Below, piece by piece: positions 33,740-44,400 of a DNA stretch of 64,000 bases. Source of the DNA: Rhizobium sp. Leaf371. GTDB taxonomy: Bacteria; Pseudomonadota; Alphaproteobacteria; Rhizobiales; Rhizobiaceae. Under the pieces are notes generated by a model that saw nothing but the letters and a program-made list of their open reading frames with translations, was not told where the DNA came from and searched no databases. The DNA is taken from NCBI RefSeq assembly GCF_001424045.1, contig NZ_LMQB01000023.1, forward strand, positions 124,001 through 188,000, given 5' to 3'. The position numbers were made by a program, and so were the translations under genes. Numbering within the stretch: position 1 is the stretch's first letter; every line of letters starts with the position of its first letter.

Positions 33740-35011
33740 TCAGGCATCGTCGTTGACCGGACCTGAAACCTGCTCGTAACGAACGGGAAAGGCAGCGACA
33801 TAATCCGGAATCGCCCGCGGATCGAAGGTGAAGCCATCCATAAAGCGATCGCCGTAAACCACGCCTTCCGTCCGGAGGTCGGCATCTTCGGGACCCGTGC
33901 CGAGTGCCGCGCGATAGAGATCGGGCCGGTAAGCCGACAGGGCTTTCTCCGCAGACGCCTGCGACCACTCGACCTGCCCCCAGCGGAGCATCTGGCTGTA
34001 GGTCCAGAGTGCATGGCTTGGCCGGGGGTAGTTCGAAAATCCGCCATGGAAGGTGAAATAGTCGGGAATGACGCGACGCTCGCCCGTGTCGTCGAGGCTG
34101 AACTCGCCGGCAAGAACCCGGCGGATGATATCGACCGGAGCGGACAGATAATTCGGCTGCGCGAGAAGCGCTGCGAGGTCGTCGTGATTTTCGCTTCCGT
34201 CGCACCAGCGTGCGGCCGCATCCAGCGCGACGAGCAGGCGGGAGACGGTTTCCGGATGGCTTTCCGCCCAATCCGGCCGCATGCCGACGACCTTTTCAGG
34301 CGCCGAGGGCCAGATGTCCTGCTTGGCGGCGACGATGCGCCCGACGCCGCGCTCCGACGCGACCATATTCCAGGGCGCACCGACGCAGAAGCCGTCGATG
34401 GCACCCGCGGCCAGCGCGTCCGAGGTCATGGGCGGGGGGACGACGACCAGCTTGACGTCCCGATCCGGATCGATGCCGCCGGCGGCCAGCCAATAGCGGA
34501 ACTCGTAATTGTGTGATGAGAACGGATAGGTCACGCCGAATGTCGGTGGCGCTTCGCCGGCCTCGCGCATGTCGTCGAGGACGCGGCGGAGCACCCGGGC
34601 ATTCGTCAACGCATCGCCGACCTCCGGGGCGCCCGCATCGCGCATGCGGGCAAAGAGACGGGTGGACAGCGTGATCGCATTGCCGCCGCGCCCGAGCGAA
34701 AACGGCGTGATCGTCGGGGACGGGTTCGAGCCGAGCCCCAGCATCGAGGCGACGGGCATCGGCGAGAGCATATGGGCGATGTCGAACTGGCGAAACGCCA
34801 GTCGGTCGCGCACATTGGCCCAGGACACGTCGCGCACGAGATCGAGCGTCAGCCCTTCGCGGGCGGCAAAACCGCACTCGGCGGCCACGATCAGCACGGA
34901 GGCATCGACCAGCGGAATGAAGCCGGCCCTGAGAACGCGGGCGCCCTCGCTCCTTGCGCCCTGCGCCGGTGCGTTGAGCGCGGGGGCAGGCGCCACAAGC
35001 GTTGAGGTCAT
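33740..35011 (-). CDS. nasS: NasS, cytoplasmic nitrate/nitrite sensor (NrtA-like)
   Basis: 423 residues, homologous to the NrtA substrate-binding fold (AGFIPLVDASVLIVAAECGFAAREGL; MLSPMPVASMLGLG; EFRYWLAAGGIDPDRDVKLVVVPPP; IDGFCVGAPWNMVA) but without any signal peptide, so it stays in the cytoplasm. In the NasS-NasT system NasS holds NasT inactive until nitrate or nitrite binds. The ATG at 35011 has GGAGGAG at proper spacing; the one at 35017 abuts it. It lies 43 bases after nasT in the same transcript. Confidence 0.92.
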   Translation of the reverse strand: MTSTLVAPAPALNAPAQGARSEGARVLRAGFIPLVDASVLIVAAECGFAAREGLTLDLVRDVSWANVRDRLAFRQFDIAHMLSPMPVASMLGLGSNPSPTITPFSLGRGGNAITLSTRLFARMRDAGAPEVGDALTNARVLRRVLDDMREAGEAPPTFGVTYPFSSHNYEFRYWLAAGGIDPDRDVKLVVVPPPMTSDALAAGAIDGFCVGAPWNMVASERGVGRIVAAKQDIWPSAPEKVVGMRPDWAESHPETVSRLLVALDAAARWCDGSENHDDLAALLAQPNYLSAPVDIIRRVLAGEFSLDDTGERRVIPDYFTFHGGFSNYPRPSHALWTYSQMLRWGQVEWSQASAEKALSAYRPDLYRAALGTGPEDADLRTEGVVYGDRFMDGFTFDPRAIPDYVAAFPVRYEQVSGPVNDDA

Positions 35012-35054
35012 CGGCATCTCCTCCGGTGGGCGACGTGGCGGCGCAGGGACTCGC

Positions 35055-35642
35055 TCATGTCAGCAGTCCCGCCGCCGTCACGACGCTCTGCGCGATATCG
35101 GCGATCTTCTTCTTCTCGTTCATGGCGGTCTGCCGCAGAAGAGCGAACGCTTCCTCCTCAGAAAGACCGCGCATCTTCATCATGATGCCCTTGGCGCGCT
35201 CCACGACCTTGCGCTCCTCCAAGGCGGATTTGGCTTCCGCCAACTCCCGCTGCAGTCTGGAAAAGGCATTGAACCGGCTGACGGCCATGTCGAGGATCGG
35301 TTTCACCCGCTCCTTGCGCAGACCATCGACGATATAGGCGGAGACGCCGGCATCGACGGCCGCCTCAATCGAGGCCGTGTCCGACCGATCAACGAACATG
35401 GCAATGGGACGGCTGACGGTGCGGGTCAGCTGAAACAGATGCTCCATCATGTCCCGGTTCGGGTTTTCGAGGTCGATGATGATGACATCCGGCTTAAGCG
35501 TCTCGATGATGCGGGCGACGCCGTTGACCTCGTGGATGACGGTCACCTTCAGATGTCCGGCCTCTCGCAGCCCCTCCTCGATGATCGAGGAGCGGATGGC
35601 GTTTTCATCAATGACGAGGATCGTGAGATCGGCGTGGCGCAT
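35055..35642 (-). CDS. nasT: NasT, ANTAR-domain transcription antiterminator
   Basis: 195 residues. The N-terminal receiver-like domain (LTILVIDENAIRSSIIEEGL) has an Asp at 57 (IIIDLENPNRD). A coiled segment (LQRELAEAKSALEERKVVERAKGIMMKMRG) leads into the C-terminal ANTAR RNA-binding domain (LSEEEAFALLRQTAMNEKKKIADIAQSVV). NasT binds a two-hairpin RNA leader to allow read-through into nitrate genes; such a leader is visible before nrtA. Control is through NasS rather than a histidine kinase, so phosphorylation of D57 is not implied. Confidence 0.94.
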   Translation of the reverse strand: MRHADLTILVIDENAIRSSIIEEGLREAGHLKVTVIHEVNGVARIIETLKPDVIIIDLENPNRDMMEHLFQLTRTVSRPIAMFVDRSDTASIEAAVDAGVSAYIVDGLRKERVKPILDMAVSRFNAFSRLQRELAEAKSALEERKVVERAKGIMMKMRGLSEEEAFALLRQTAMNEKKKIADIAQSVVTAAGLLT

Positions 35643-35945
35643 TCACCTATTCTTGTGCAGCGCAACAGAATGTGCAAGCACTGGAGCAGCAACATTTCAG
35701 GCCATCGGCGGCGGCCCCGTCTTCGCGCTTGCTCGCGACCGGGCAAAAATTGTAACGGTGTGTTCGAAACGGCCCGTATCGTATCCGCCGCACGATGGTT
35801 GCCTTCGGTGTTTGCCTCATGCGTGTCAGCGGAAGATCGCCGTTGAAGGGCACGAGGCTGCAGGACGCCGCCCGCGAAGTGGGCGGTTTCGAGCGTGTAA
35901 TAGTGTCTCGCCCGCTGCGAGACGTGAAAGAAAGTCTGACATTCC
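35643..35945. other. Divergent region between nasT and kup
   Basis: About 300 bases with promoters expected in both directions. I see no gene and no convincing sigma-54 site; TTGCAC-N6-TTGC on the minus strand has wrong spacing. Confidence 0.5.
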
Positions 35946-37847
35946 ATGACCGCATCCGACGGCCCTGCCCCGCAGGACACCGCAGGCACGAAGAAATTCC
36001 TCGTTCTGCTCATGGGATCCATCGGCGTCGTCTATGGCGACATCGGAACCAGTCCGCTTTATGCATTTCGCGAAGCGCTGCGCCCCTTCTCGCATGACGG
36101 AATCAGTCATAACGAGGTCATCGGCCTGATCTCGTTGATGGTGTGGACGCTGACGATCATCGTCACCTTCAAATATGTCCTCTTTCTCCTGCGCGCCGAC
36201 AATGACGGCGAAGGCGGGACGCTGTCGCTTCTCGCCTTGCTGATGAAGAAGACCGGACGGTACATGCCCGTGCTGTTCTTCGCCGGCATCATCGGCGCTG
36301 CCCTGTTCATTGGGGACGCCATGATCACGCCGGCGTTGTCGGTCATGTCGGCCGTCGAAGGTTTGAAGCTCGTGACGCCGGCTCTCGGCGGCTATGTCCT
36401 GCCAATCTCGGCCGCCATGATGGTCGGCCTCTTCGCCGTCCAGTCGCGCGGCACCGCGGCCGTCTCCAATTTCTTCGGCCCGATCACGGTTCTCTGGTTC
36501 CTGGCGATGGCCTGGGGCGGCCTCCTGCATATCGGCGACGATTACACGATCCTCGAAGCGCTGAACCCGGTCAACGCCGTGTGGTTCATCACCCATGCAG
36601 GGTTCGTCGGGCTCATCGTGCTCGGCGCCGTGTTCCTGACCGTGACGGGTGCCGAAGCGCTCTATGCCGACCTCGGCCATTTCGGGCGCAAACCGATCCA
36701 GGTCGCCTGGTTCATCCTCGTCTTCCCGTCGCTGGCGCTGAACTATCTCGGCCAGGGCGCCTTCGTCCTCGCAAACCCGGAAGCGGCGGAAAATCCGTTC
36801 TATCTGATGTATCCGGACTGGGCCCTGCTGCCGATCGTGCTTCTGGCGACAGCCGCCACCATCATCGCCAGCCAGGCCGTCATCACGGGCGCCTTCTCGC
36901 TCGCGCGCCAAGCGGTCCATCTCGGCTTCCTCCCGCGCCTGCAGATCACGTTCACCTCGGAGACCAATACCGGACAGATCTACGTGCCGGCCGTCAACAC
37001 GCTCCTCTTCGTCGGCGTTCTCGTGCTCATCTTCACCTTCGGGGACTCGGAGTCGCTGGCGACCGCCTATGGCATCTCCGTGACGGGCGCCATGGTGGTG
37101 ACGACGCTGATGGCGTTCCAGTTCCTGCGCTCGGTCTGGAAGTGGAGTGCCGTTGCGGCCGGCGCCATCCTGCTGCCGCTGCTGCTTCTGGAAACGGTCT
37201 TCCTGGCGGCCAACCTTTTGAAGATCCACGATGGGGGATGGGTGCCGGTGCTGCTGGCGGCCACCATCATGGTCATCATGTGGACATGGCGAAAAGGCTC
37301 GATGATCCTGCGCGAAAAGACCGCGCGCAACGACATCCCGCTCGAAACCTTTATCCGCTCCATCGAGAAGAAGTCGGATCACGCCCCGGTCGCGGTGCCC
37401 GGCACCGCCGTGTTTCTGACCAGCGTGCCCGACAAGACGCCGGCCGTATTGCTGCACAACATCAAGCACAACCATGTCCTGCACGAGCAGAACGTCATCC
37501 TGACCGTGCGGACGTCCGATACGCCCTATGTGCCACCTTCCGCGCGAATCGAACTGGTCCGAATTTCCGAGCGCTTCCTGCGCATCCAGATCACATTCGG
37601 ATTCATGGACGACCAGAACGTGTCCAAGGCACTGGCGCTCTGCAAGAAGGCAGGCTTCAAGTTCGAGATCATGCAGACCTCGTTCTACGTCGGTCGGCGC
37701 AACCTGATCAGCGATCCGAATTCGGGACTGCCCCGCTGGCAGGACCGCCTCTACATTGCGCTTGCCGGCATTGGCATCGATCCCTCGGACTATTTCCGCC
37801 TGCCAGCCAACCGTGTCGTGGAGCTGGGCGAACAGGTGACGATCTGA
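35946..37847 (+). CDS. kup: KUP/HAK/KT family potassium uptake protein
   Basis: 633 residues. The KUP signature [22 protein letters not shown] opens the first helix. About twelve transmembrane segments continue to residue 440, including [22 protein letters not shown] and [17 protein letters not shown]. The C-terminal 190-residue cytoplasmic domain contains [36 protein letters not shown]. It is a secondary K+ (H+-coupled) importer of the inner membrane. Rhizobial genomes often hold several kup copies; this one is monocistronic. Confidence 0.95.
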   Translation: MTASDGPAPQDTAGTKKFLVLLMGSIGVVYGDIGTSPLYAFREALRPFSHDGISHNEVIGLISLMVWTLTIIVTFKYVLFLLRADNDGEGGTLSLLALLMKKTGRYMPVLFFAGIIGAALFIGDAMITPALSVMSAVEGLKLVTPALGGYVLPISAAMMVGLFAVQSRGTAAVSNFFGPITVLWFLAMAWGGLLHIGDDYTILEALNPVNAVWFITHAGFVGLIVLGAVFLTVTGAEALYADLGHFGRKPIQVAWFILVFPSLALNYLGQGAFVLANPEAAENPFYLMYPDWALLPIVLLATAATIIASQAVITGAFSLARQAVHLGFLPRLQITFTSETNTGQIYVPAVNTLLFVGVLVLIFTFGDSESLATAYGISVTGAMVVTTLMAFQFLRSVWKWSAVAAGAILLPLLLLETVFLAANLLKIHDGGWVPVLLAATIMVIMWTWRKGSMILREKTARNDIPLETFIRSIEKKSDHAPVAVPGTAVFLTSVPDKTPAVLLHNIKHNHVLHEQNVILTVRTSDTPYVPPSARIELVRISERFLRIQITFGFMDDQNVSKALALCKKAGFKFEIMQTSFYVGRRNLISDPNSGLPRWQDRLYIALAGIGIDPSDYFRLPANRVVELGEQVTI

Positions 37848-38403
37848 TCGCAAAGATTATCACCGGGTTTTTCGCTCTTAAGGACAGTACGACCGGGGCA
37901 CCCAAGCGCTTTAACGGTGTATCCAGGATGGCCGATGATCGCATTCCGATCGATTGTCGTTGGTTTTCGGATCGAAAATCTGTAGCTGCACGACGTTCTG
38001 CTCGGATTTTCTTCGAAGGATTGGCTCCATTGAGGCGCTTCTGGAAGACTTAGAAAACAGCGATCTTTCGCGATGACGATCACCGGCCCCGAATACATTC
38101 AGGCTCCGTTCATGACAGAACTGTATCTTTTCGCGCATGACGACTGAAGAGAGAGACGACGCGCGGTAGACGAGGAAACCTGATGCCAACCCGCGAATCT
38201 CGTTTCGTGTCATGCGAAAAGCGAAACGCTCGGCACGTTCTATATTCCTCCATTATGGTTTAGCTCCGTCTTTCATATTCGTCATTGTAGCGTTCCGTTT
38301 CTTGACCACAGATTGCGGGTCGCGAGAAGTTCCGATTGATTTTTCGGACCTCAAATGCAATCAGCAGATCACATTGCAGACATTCCAGAGCGTGCGATAA
38401 AAG
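37848..38403. other. 556-base region upstream of rkpA
   Basis: Less GC-rich than its surroundings and without a supported gene. A 62-codon frame at 38212-38400 lacks a ribosome site and abuts rkpA. It probably contains the rkp promoter, but I found no clear -35/-10 pair. Confidence 0.5.
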
Positions 38404-41400
38404 ATGACAGCAGAGATAATTGGGCGCGCTTGCGTCGCTCCGGGAGCTGACTCGCCTCAAGCGCTGTTCCGGCTCCTGCGCCAAGGCAAAAGTGCGGTAA
38501 CGCGGATTCCTTCGGATCGGTGGGATCTTGCGCGCTTCTGGCACCCGGAAATGGGCAACCCGGGCAAGACCTATTCGTTCGCGGCCGGCGTCATCGACGA
38601 CATCTATGACTTCGATCCCGCGGCCTTCGGCATGTCGCAGCGCGAAGCCATGTATATGGATCCGCAGCAGCGCGTCCTTCTGCAGCTGGCCTGGCGCGCG
38701 ATCGAGGATGCCAATATCTCTTTGACCTCGCTTCAGGGCGAGAATGTCGGCGTCTATGTCGGCGCATCGAGCCTCGACCATGCCAATCTGACGGTCGAAG
38801 ACCCCGCGGCCGCCGGCCCCTACTTCATGACCGGCAACACGCTTTCCGTCATCTCCAACCGGATCTCCCATATCTTCGGGCTCAGCGGCCCGTCGATGAC
38901 CATCGACACGGCCTGTTCGTCCTCGATCGTCGCTCTCGATCAGGCCATGCGGGCTCTGAACGCAGGCGAGATCGACACCGCGATCGTCGGCGGCATCAAC
39001 ATCCTGGCCCACCCCCTTCCCTTCGTCGGTTTTGCGCAGGCGCGCATGCTATCTCCCGAAGGCCTCTGCCGCGCCTATGACAATGACGGCGCCGGCTATG
39101 TGCGCGCCGAAGGCGGCGTCGTGTTCGTCCTGCGTCGCTCCGACCGCGCCCGCCAGGAAAAGGATCGCAGCTACGCACGCATCGTCGCGACGGGCACGAA
39201 CTCGGCCGGCCGCACGAACGGCATCTCGCTGCCATCGCGCGAGTCCCAGGCGGCCTTGCTGCGGTCGATCTACGAAGGCAACAATATCGACGCCAACCAG
39301 GTGGCCTTCGTCGAAGGCCATGGAACCGGCACCAAGGTCGGCGATCCGGCGGAAGTCTGGTCGATCGGGACCGTCATCGGCACCAACCGTCGCGCGCCCG
39401 TGCCGATCGGCTCCATCAAGTCGAACATCGGGCACACCGAGCCGGCTTCCGGCCTCTTCGGCATGCTCAAGGCCGTCATGGCGCTCGAGAACAATTATCT
39501 CCCCGCCTCGCTGCATTTCGATACGCCGAACGAGAATATCGATTTCGATGGGCTGAACGTTCGCGTCACAGCCAATCCGATCGAGCTTCTGCGTGGCAAG
39601 CGTGCGCGCCTGGCCGGCATCAACTCCTTCGGCTTTGGCGGCGCCAATGCCCATGTCGTGATTTCGGATCCCGAACCCGTGACCGAGGACCGCCAGCGCA
39701 ATACAGCCGCCGGTCATATGTTCATCGCCAGCGCACACACGGCCAGCAGCCTCGAAGACCTTCTGCGCGCCTACAAGTCCTCGTTCGCCAAGGCCTCGCG
39801 CGAGGAAGCGCGCGCGATCATTGCCGCGTCCGGCGCCAACCGCACGCCCATGCGTCACCGGTTTGCGGCGCGCAGCGAGAACCCCGAAGATATCATCCGG
39901 GCGATCTCGAGCCATATCGAAAAGCCGGCCTCCGACCTCGGAGAGACCGGCGAGGCCGCGACCCGGGACGCGAAGGTCGCCTTCGTCTTTTCCGGCAACG
40001 GCTCGCAATGGGCCGGCATGGGTGCGGATGCGTTTCGCGAAAACCTGCATTTCCGCCAGTGCTTCACGTCGATCAGCGCCCTGTTCCGGTTCCATGCGGA
40101 TCTCGACCTCGCCGCTTTGCTGACGGATCCGAACCTCGCGGAGAAGCTTGCCGACACCAAGATCGCCCAGCCGATGCTGTTTGCGGTTCAGGCGGCGCTG
40201 TCCGATTCTCTGGTCGCCATGGGCATCACTCCGACGGCCGTCTTCGGACATTCCGTCGGCGAGATCGCGGCAGCTTATGCGGCCGGCGCCTTGTCGCTGG
40301 TCGATGCGGTGGCCATCGTCGCCAAACGGTCGCTGCATCAGGACCTTCTGGCCGGCAAAGGCATCATGGCGGCGGTCATGCTGGGCGAAGAGGCCGCACG
40401 GACGTTCGCCGAGAAGCACGGAATCGCCAATGTCTGCGTTGCCGCCGTCAATGCGCGCAATTCGGTGACCATCTCCGGTCCGGCAGCCGAGGTGACCGCA
40501 TTCCGCGATGCCGCCCGCAAGGCGAAGATCCCCGTCCAGATCCTCGACATCAACTACCCGTTCCACCACCCGATCATCGATCAGGCAAAGACGGCCTTCA
40601 TGGGCGACATTCCGGACCTGTCGCCGCGGACCACCGACATCGCCTATCTCTCCACCGTCACCGGCGAGCGCCTCGACGGGGCGCAGCTGGACGTTGACTA
40701 TTGGTGGAAGAACGTGCGCGAACCGGTTCGCTTCCAGGCCGCGACCGAAGCCGCCATTGAACTCGGCTGCACGCTGTTCATCGAGGTCTCGCCCCGGCCG
40801 ATCCTGTCGTCCTACCTCAAGGAAACGATCAAAGCGGCTACCGCGCCGGGCGTGGTCGTTCCCACCCTGCTCAAGGACCCGTCTGCCAAGGGCATCGATC
40901 CGGTCTCGCGTTCCATGGCGCGTGCGATCGCGCATGGAGCCGCCTTCAATTCGGCCCGGCTCTTCGGCAAGCGCAACGCCTCGGTCCGCCTGCCCATCCT
41001 GCCGTTCGAGCCGACCGAACTCCGTCCGACCGTGACCAGCGACAGTGCCGACCTTTTCGGCCGCGGCTCGCGCGTGCCTTATACCCTCGCCGGCTGGCGC
41101 GCCGATCTCAACGGCAGCAGCTGGAAGAACCATATCGACGGGCATCTCTTCCCGGACCTCGCCGAGCATATCGTCGATGGCAAGCCGATCTTGCCCGGCA
41201 GCGGATTCATCGAGATCGCGATCTCTGCCGCGCAGCAGTTCTACGGCACCAGCGAGGTCGAGATTACCAATCTCGAAATCGTGCGGCCGCTCGAACTGGG
41301 CGACAGCAGGATCATGGAGCTGTCGACCATTCTCTCCCCGGAGACCGGCGACATCGAAATCCGCTCCCGCGAACGCCTGACCGAAGACGACTGGGCCGTG

Positions 41401-44400
41401 CACGCCGTGGCCCGCTGCCGCAAGCCCATCGCGCGCAACGACCATATCCGGCCGGACTTCAAGGGGCTCGAACAGACGGAAACCGTTCTCTCCGCGAAAG
41501 CCTACGAGACGGCGCGCCAGTTCGGCCTCGATTATGGTCCGCGGTTCCAGCTGATGTCGAAGGCCGTTGCCTTCGGCGACAAGTTCATCGACGTCACGTT
41601 GAAAACGCCGGCCGAAGCCGGGCATCCCTTCGTCTCCTACAGCCTCAACCCGATTTCGGTCGATGCGACCTTCCACGGCATGGTGGCCCTGTTCGGCCGG
41701 TTTACCGGCGAGGCGGGCGGCGCACCCTACATTCCCGTCCGCTTCGGCTCCGTCCGGCTGGCGGCCTCCGGTCAGGTGATCACCCGGGCGATCGCAGAGG
41801 TTGAGCGGGTCAGCGCCAATTCCATCAAGGCCAAGTTCCGTTTCTACGGAGACGACGGCAAGCTCGTCGCGGCCTTCGACGACTGCCGCTTCCGCCGCAC
41901 CTATTTGCGCCAGCACAAGACGCTGGACATGCTGTCCTATCACTATGAATCCGTTCCCTCGGATGCACTTGCGGACCTGCGGCCTGCGGCGTCGAACGCA
42001 CTGCCGACCGTGCTTCTGCCGGCCGATCGCGGCGACGGGATCGACAACACGACGCTGCTCTTCAACGCCGCGGTCTATCGGGCCTGCCACGAAATCGCGC
42101 TGAAACTCGCGCGCGGCGGCAACCAGGTCGATATGCGGCTGGTCCCCGGCGATGTCGGGTTCCGCTGCTTCCTCAGCAACTGCCTCGTCGTTCTCGAGGA
42201 TGCAGGCCTTGCCGAGCACACCGACAATCGCTGGACCGTCAATGCGGAATTCGCGCTGCCTCCGGTCAGCGAGATCCTCAAGGAGATCTACGCCGAGAAT
42301 GCCGCCCGCGCCGTCGAGGCCGTGCTGATCAACAACGCCTATACCGAGGCACTCGACCGCCTGTCGGCGCTCTATGCCGCGGAACTGTCCGGCAAGATCG
42401 GTGACGACGCCCCGGTTCGGAGCCCGGGCCTCATCAGCGAAGCGACGCTCGATCACCAGGCCGTGCATTCGCTCGCCACCCGCCAGCGGACCGAGATGGT
42501 CTATGAGGCGCTGGAGCAGGCCCTTTCGTCGGGCGGAACCGGCCTCCGCATCATCGAACTCGGCACGGTATCGGCGAGCTTCACACGGCGCCTCGCTACC
42601 CTTGCGATCCGCCACGGCGCCAGCCTTGCCGTCATCGAGCCGCGCGACAACGCGCAGCGCAACCTCGAGATCGCCTTCGAGGAAGATGCCCGCGTCTCCG
42701 TCCTGAAGAAGGACGCGTTCAAGTCGGTCACGACGATCGATATCGTCGTCAGCGCGTCCGACATGCTGTTTGCCCTCGTGGACGAAGATCCCGCCGTCCG
42801 CGGCATTCTCGGCCATGCTTTGCGCCCGGGTGGCGCTTTCATCGCCGCGACGACGGCACCGACCGTCTTCAGCGATTTCGCCTATGGTCTGACGGATGGC
42901 TGGTTTGCCCGCAGCCAGTCGCCGGAATTCCCCGTCGGACGGTTTGCAACCGCGTCGCAGTGGGAAAAGTGTCTTGCCGATCTCCGGCTTGCCGATATCG
43001 TGGTGGAAGACCGCGAAGGCGCGTTCGGCGCTCTGGTCGCTCTGGAAGCAAGAGCCGCCCGGTCCGCGGCCGACGCACCGCTCCAGGACAATGCAGCGCT
43101 CGTGTCGCATCACCCGATCCTCGTGCTCCAGGCATCCGCGTCGGCGTCCGTCCTGCCATCGTCCATCGGCGAATGCCCGATCGTCGGCCTGACGCTGACA
43201 GGCGAGCCTTCCGACAAGGCAGAACTCCTCAAGGCCTTCACGTCCTTCCAGAACCGCGCCATTCGCGCCGTCTGCCTGTCACCGGCCGCGTCTGAAGACC
43301 GGCTCGACGATTCCGACACGCTCCAGACCATCGTCCTCGCGCTCAGCGCCTTCGGCGAAGCGGTGCGGGAGCATCATGCGGATCGCGAGCCTTCGGGTGA
43401 CGAGCGCCCGCGGCTGGCACTGGTCGCCCCGGGCGGCTCACCGGTTTCCGCCACCTCGGCGCTCAACAGCGGCGTGTGGACCTTCTGCCGCGTCCTGCAG
43501 AACGAATACGACCTGATCGATCTGCAGGCGATCGATGCTCCGGCATCGACCGCGTCCGAGGTGGAAAGCGCTCTGAGCCTCGCCGCAACGCTGATCGATC
43601 GCGGATTTGACAATCGCGAGTGGGCGGTGATCGACGGTCTCGCCCAGGAAATCCGGGCCGTGCCCGGTCCGGTCGAAGGCACGCTCCGCCAGACGCAGTC
43701 TTTCGAAGCGGCCACCATCCGCCAGCGGGTCGCCTCGCAGGTCGGCAGCATCGCCTGGGAAGCAACCAGCCTGCCGAAGCCGGGCCCGACAGACGTCGTC
43801 GTCGAAGTCGCCGCCACCGGCCTCAACTTCCGTGACGTGATGTGGGCCATGGGCCTCCTTCCCGAGGAAGCGCTGGAAGACGGCTTTGCCGGCGCCACGA
43901 TCGGCATGGAACTCTCGGGCCACGTGGTCGCCCTCGGCAGCGAGATCACCGATCTGTCGATCGGCGATCCGGTCATGGCCATGGCCTCGGCCGCTTTCTC
44001 CACGCATGCCGTCGTTGCCCGTGCCGGCATCGCCAGGCTGCCGGAAACGGTGAGCCCGGTTGCCGCCGCAACGGTCCCGGTCGCGTTCCTGACGGCCTAT
44101 TATGCGATGATCGAACTTGGCCGCATCCGGGCCGGTGAAACCATCCTCATCCACGGCGCGGCCGGCGGCGTCGGCCTTGCCGCATTGCAGGTGGCAAAAT
44201 ATGCCGGTGCCAAGGTGATCGCCACCGCGGGCACCCGCGAGAAGCGTCACTTCCTGACGATGCTCGGTGCAGACCACGTCTTCGACTCGCGCACTCTGTC
44301 CTTCGTCGAGGATATCCGTGCGGTGACGAACGGCGAGGGCGTCGATCTCGTGCTGAACTCGCTCTTTGCCGAGGCAATGGAACAGAGCCTGTCGCTGGTG

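Noticed and set aside
35656-35680. Sigma-54-like sequence upstream of nasT (TTGCAC-N6-TTGC, minus strand)
   Set aside because: Spacing is one base too long, and the -24 GG is TG.
38212-38400. 62-codon frame just upstream of rkpA
   Set aside because: No ribosome site, odd composition, and it fills the expected promoter region.
39049-43113. A 1354-codon minus-strand frame opposite rkpA
   Set aside because: It mirrors rkpA codons; no ribosome site or recognisable domain.
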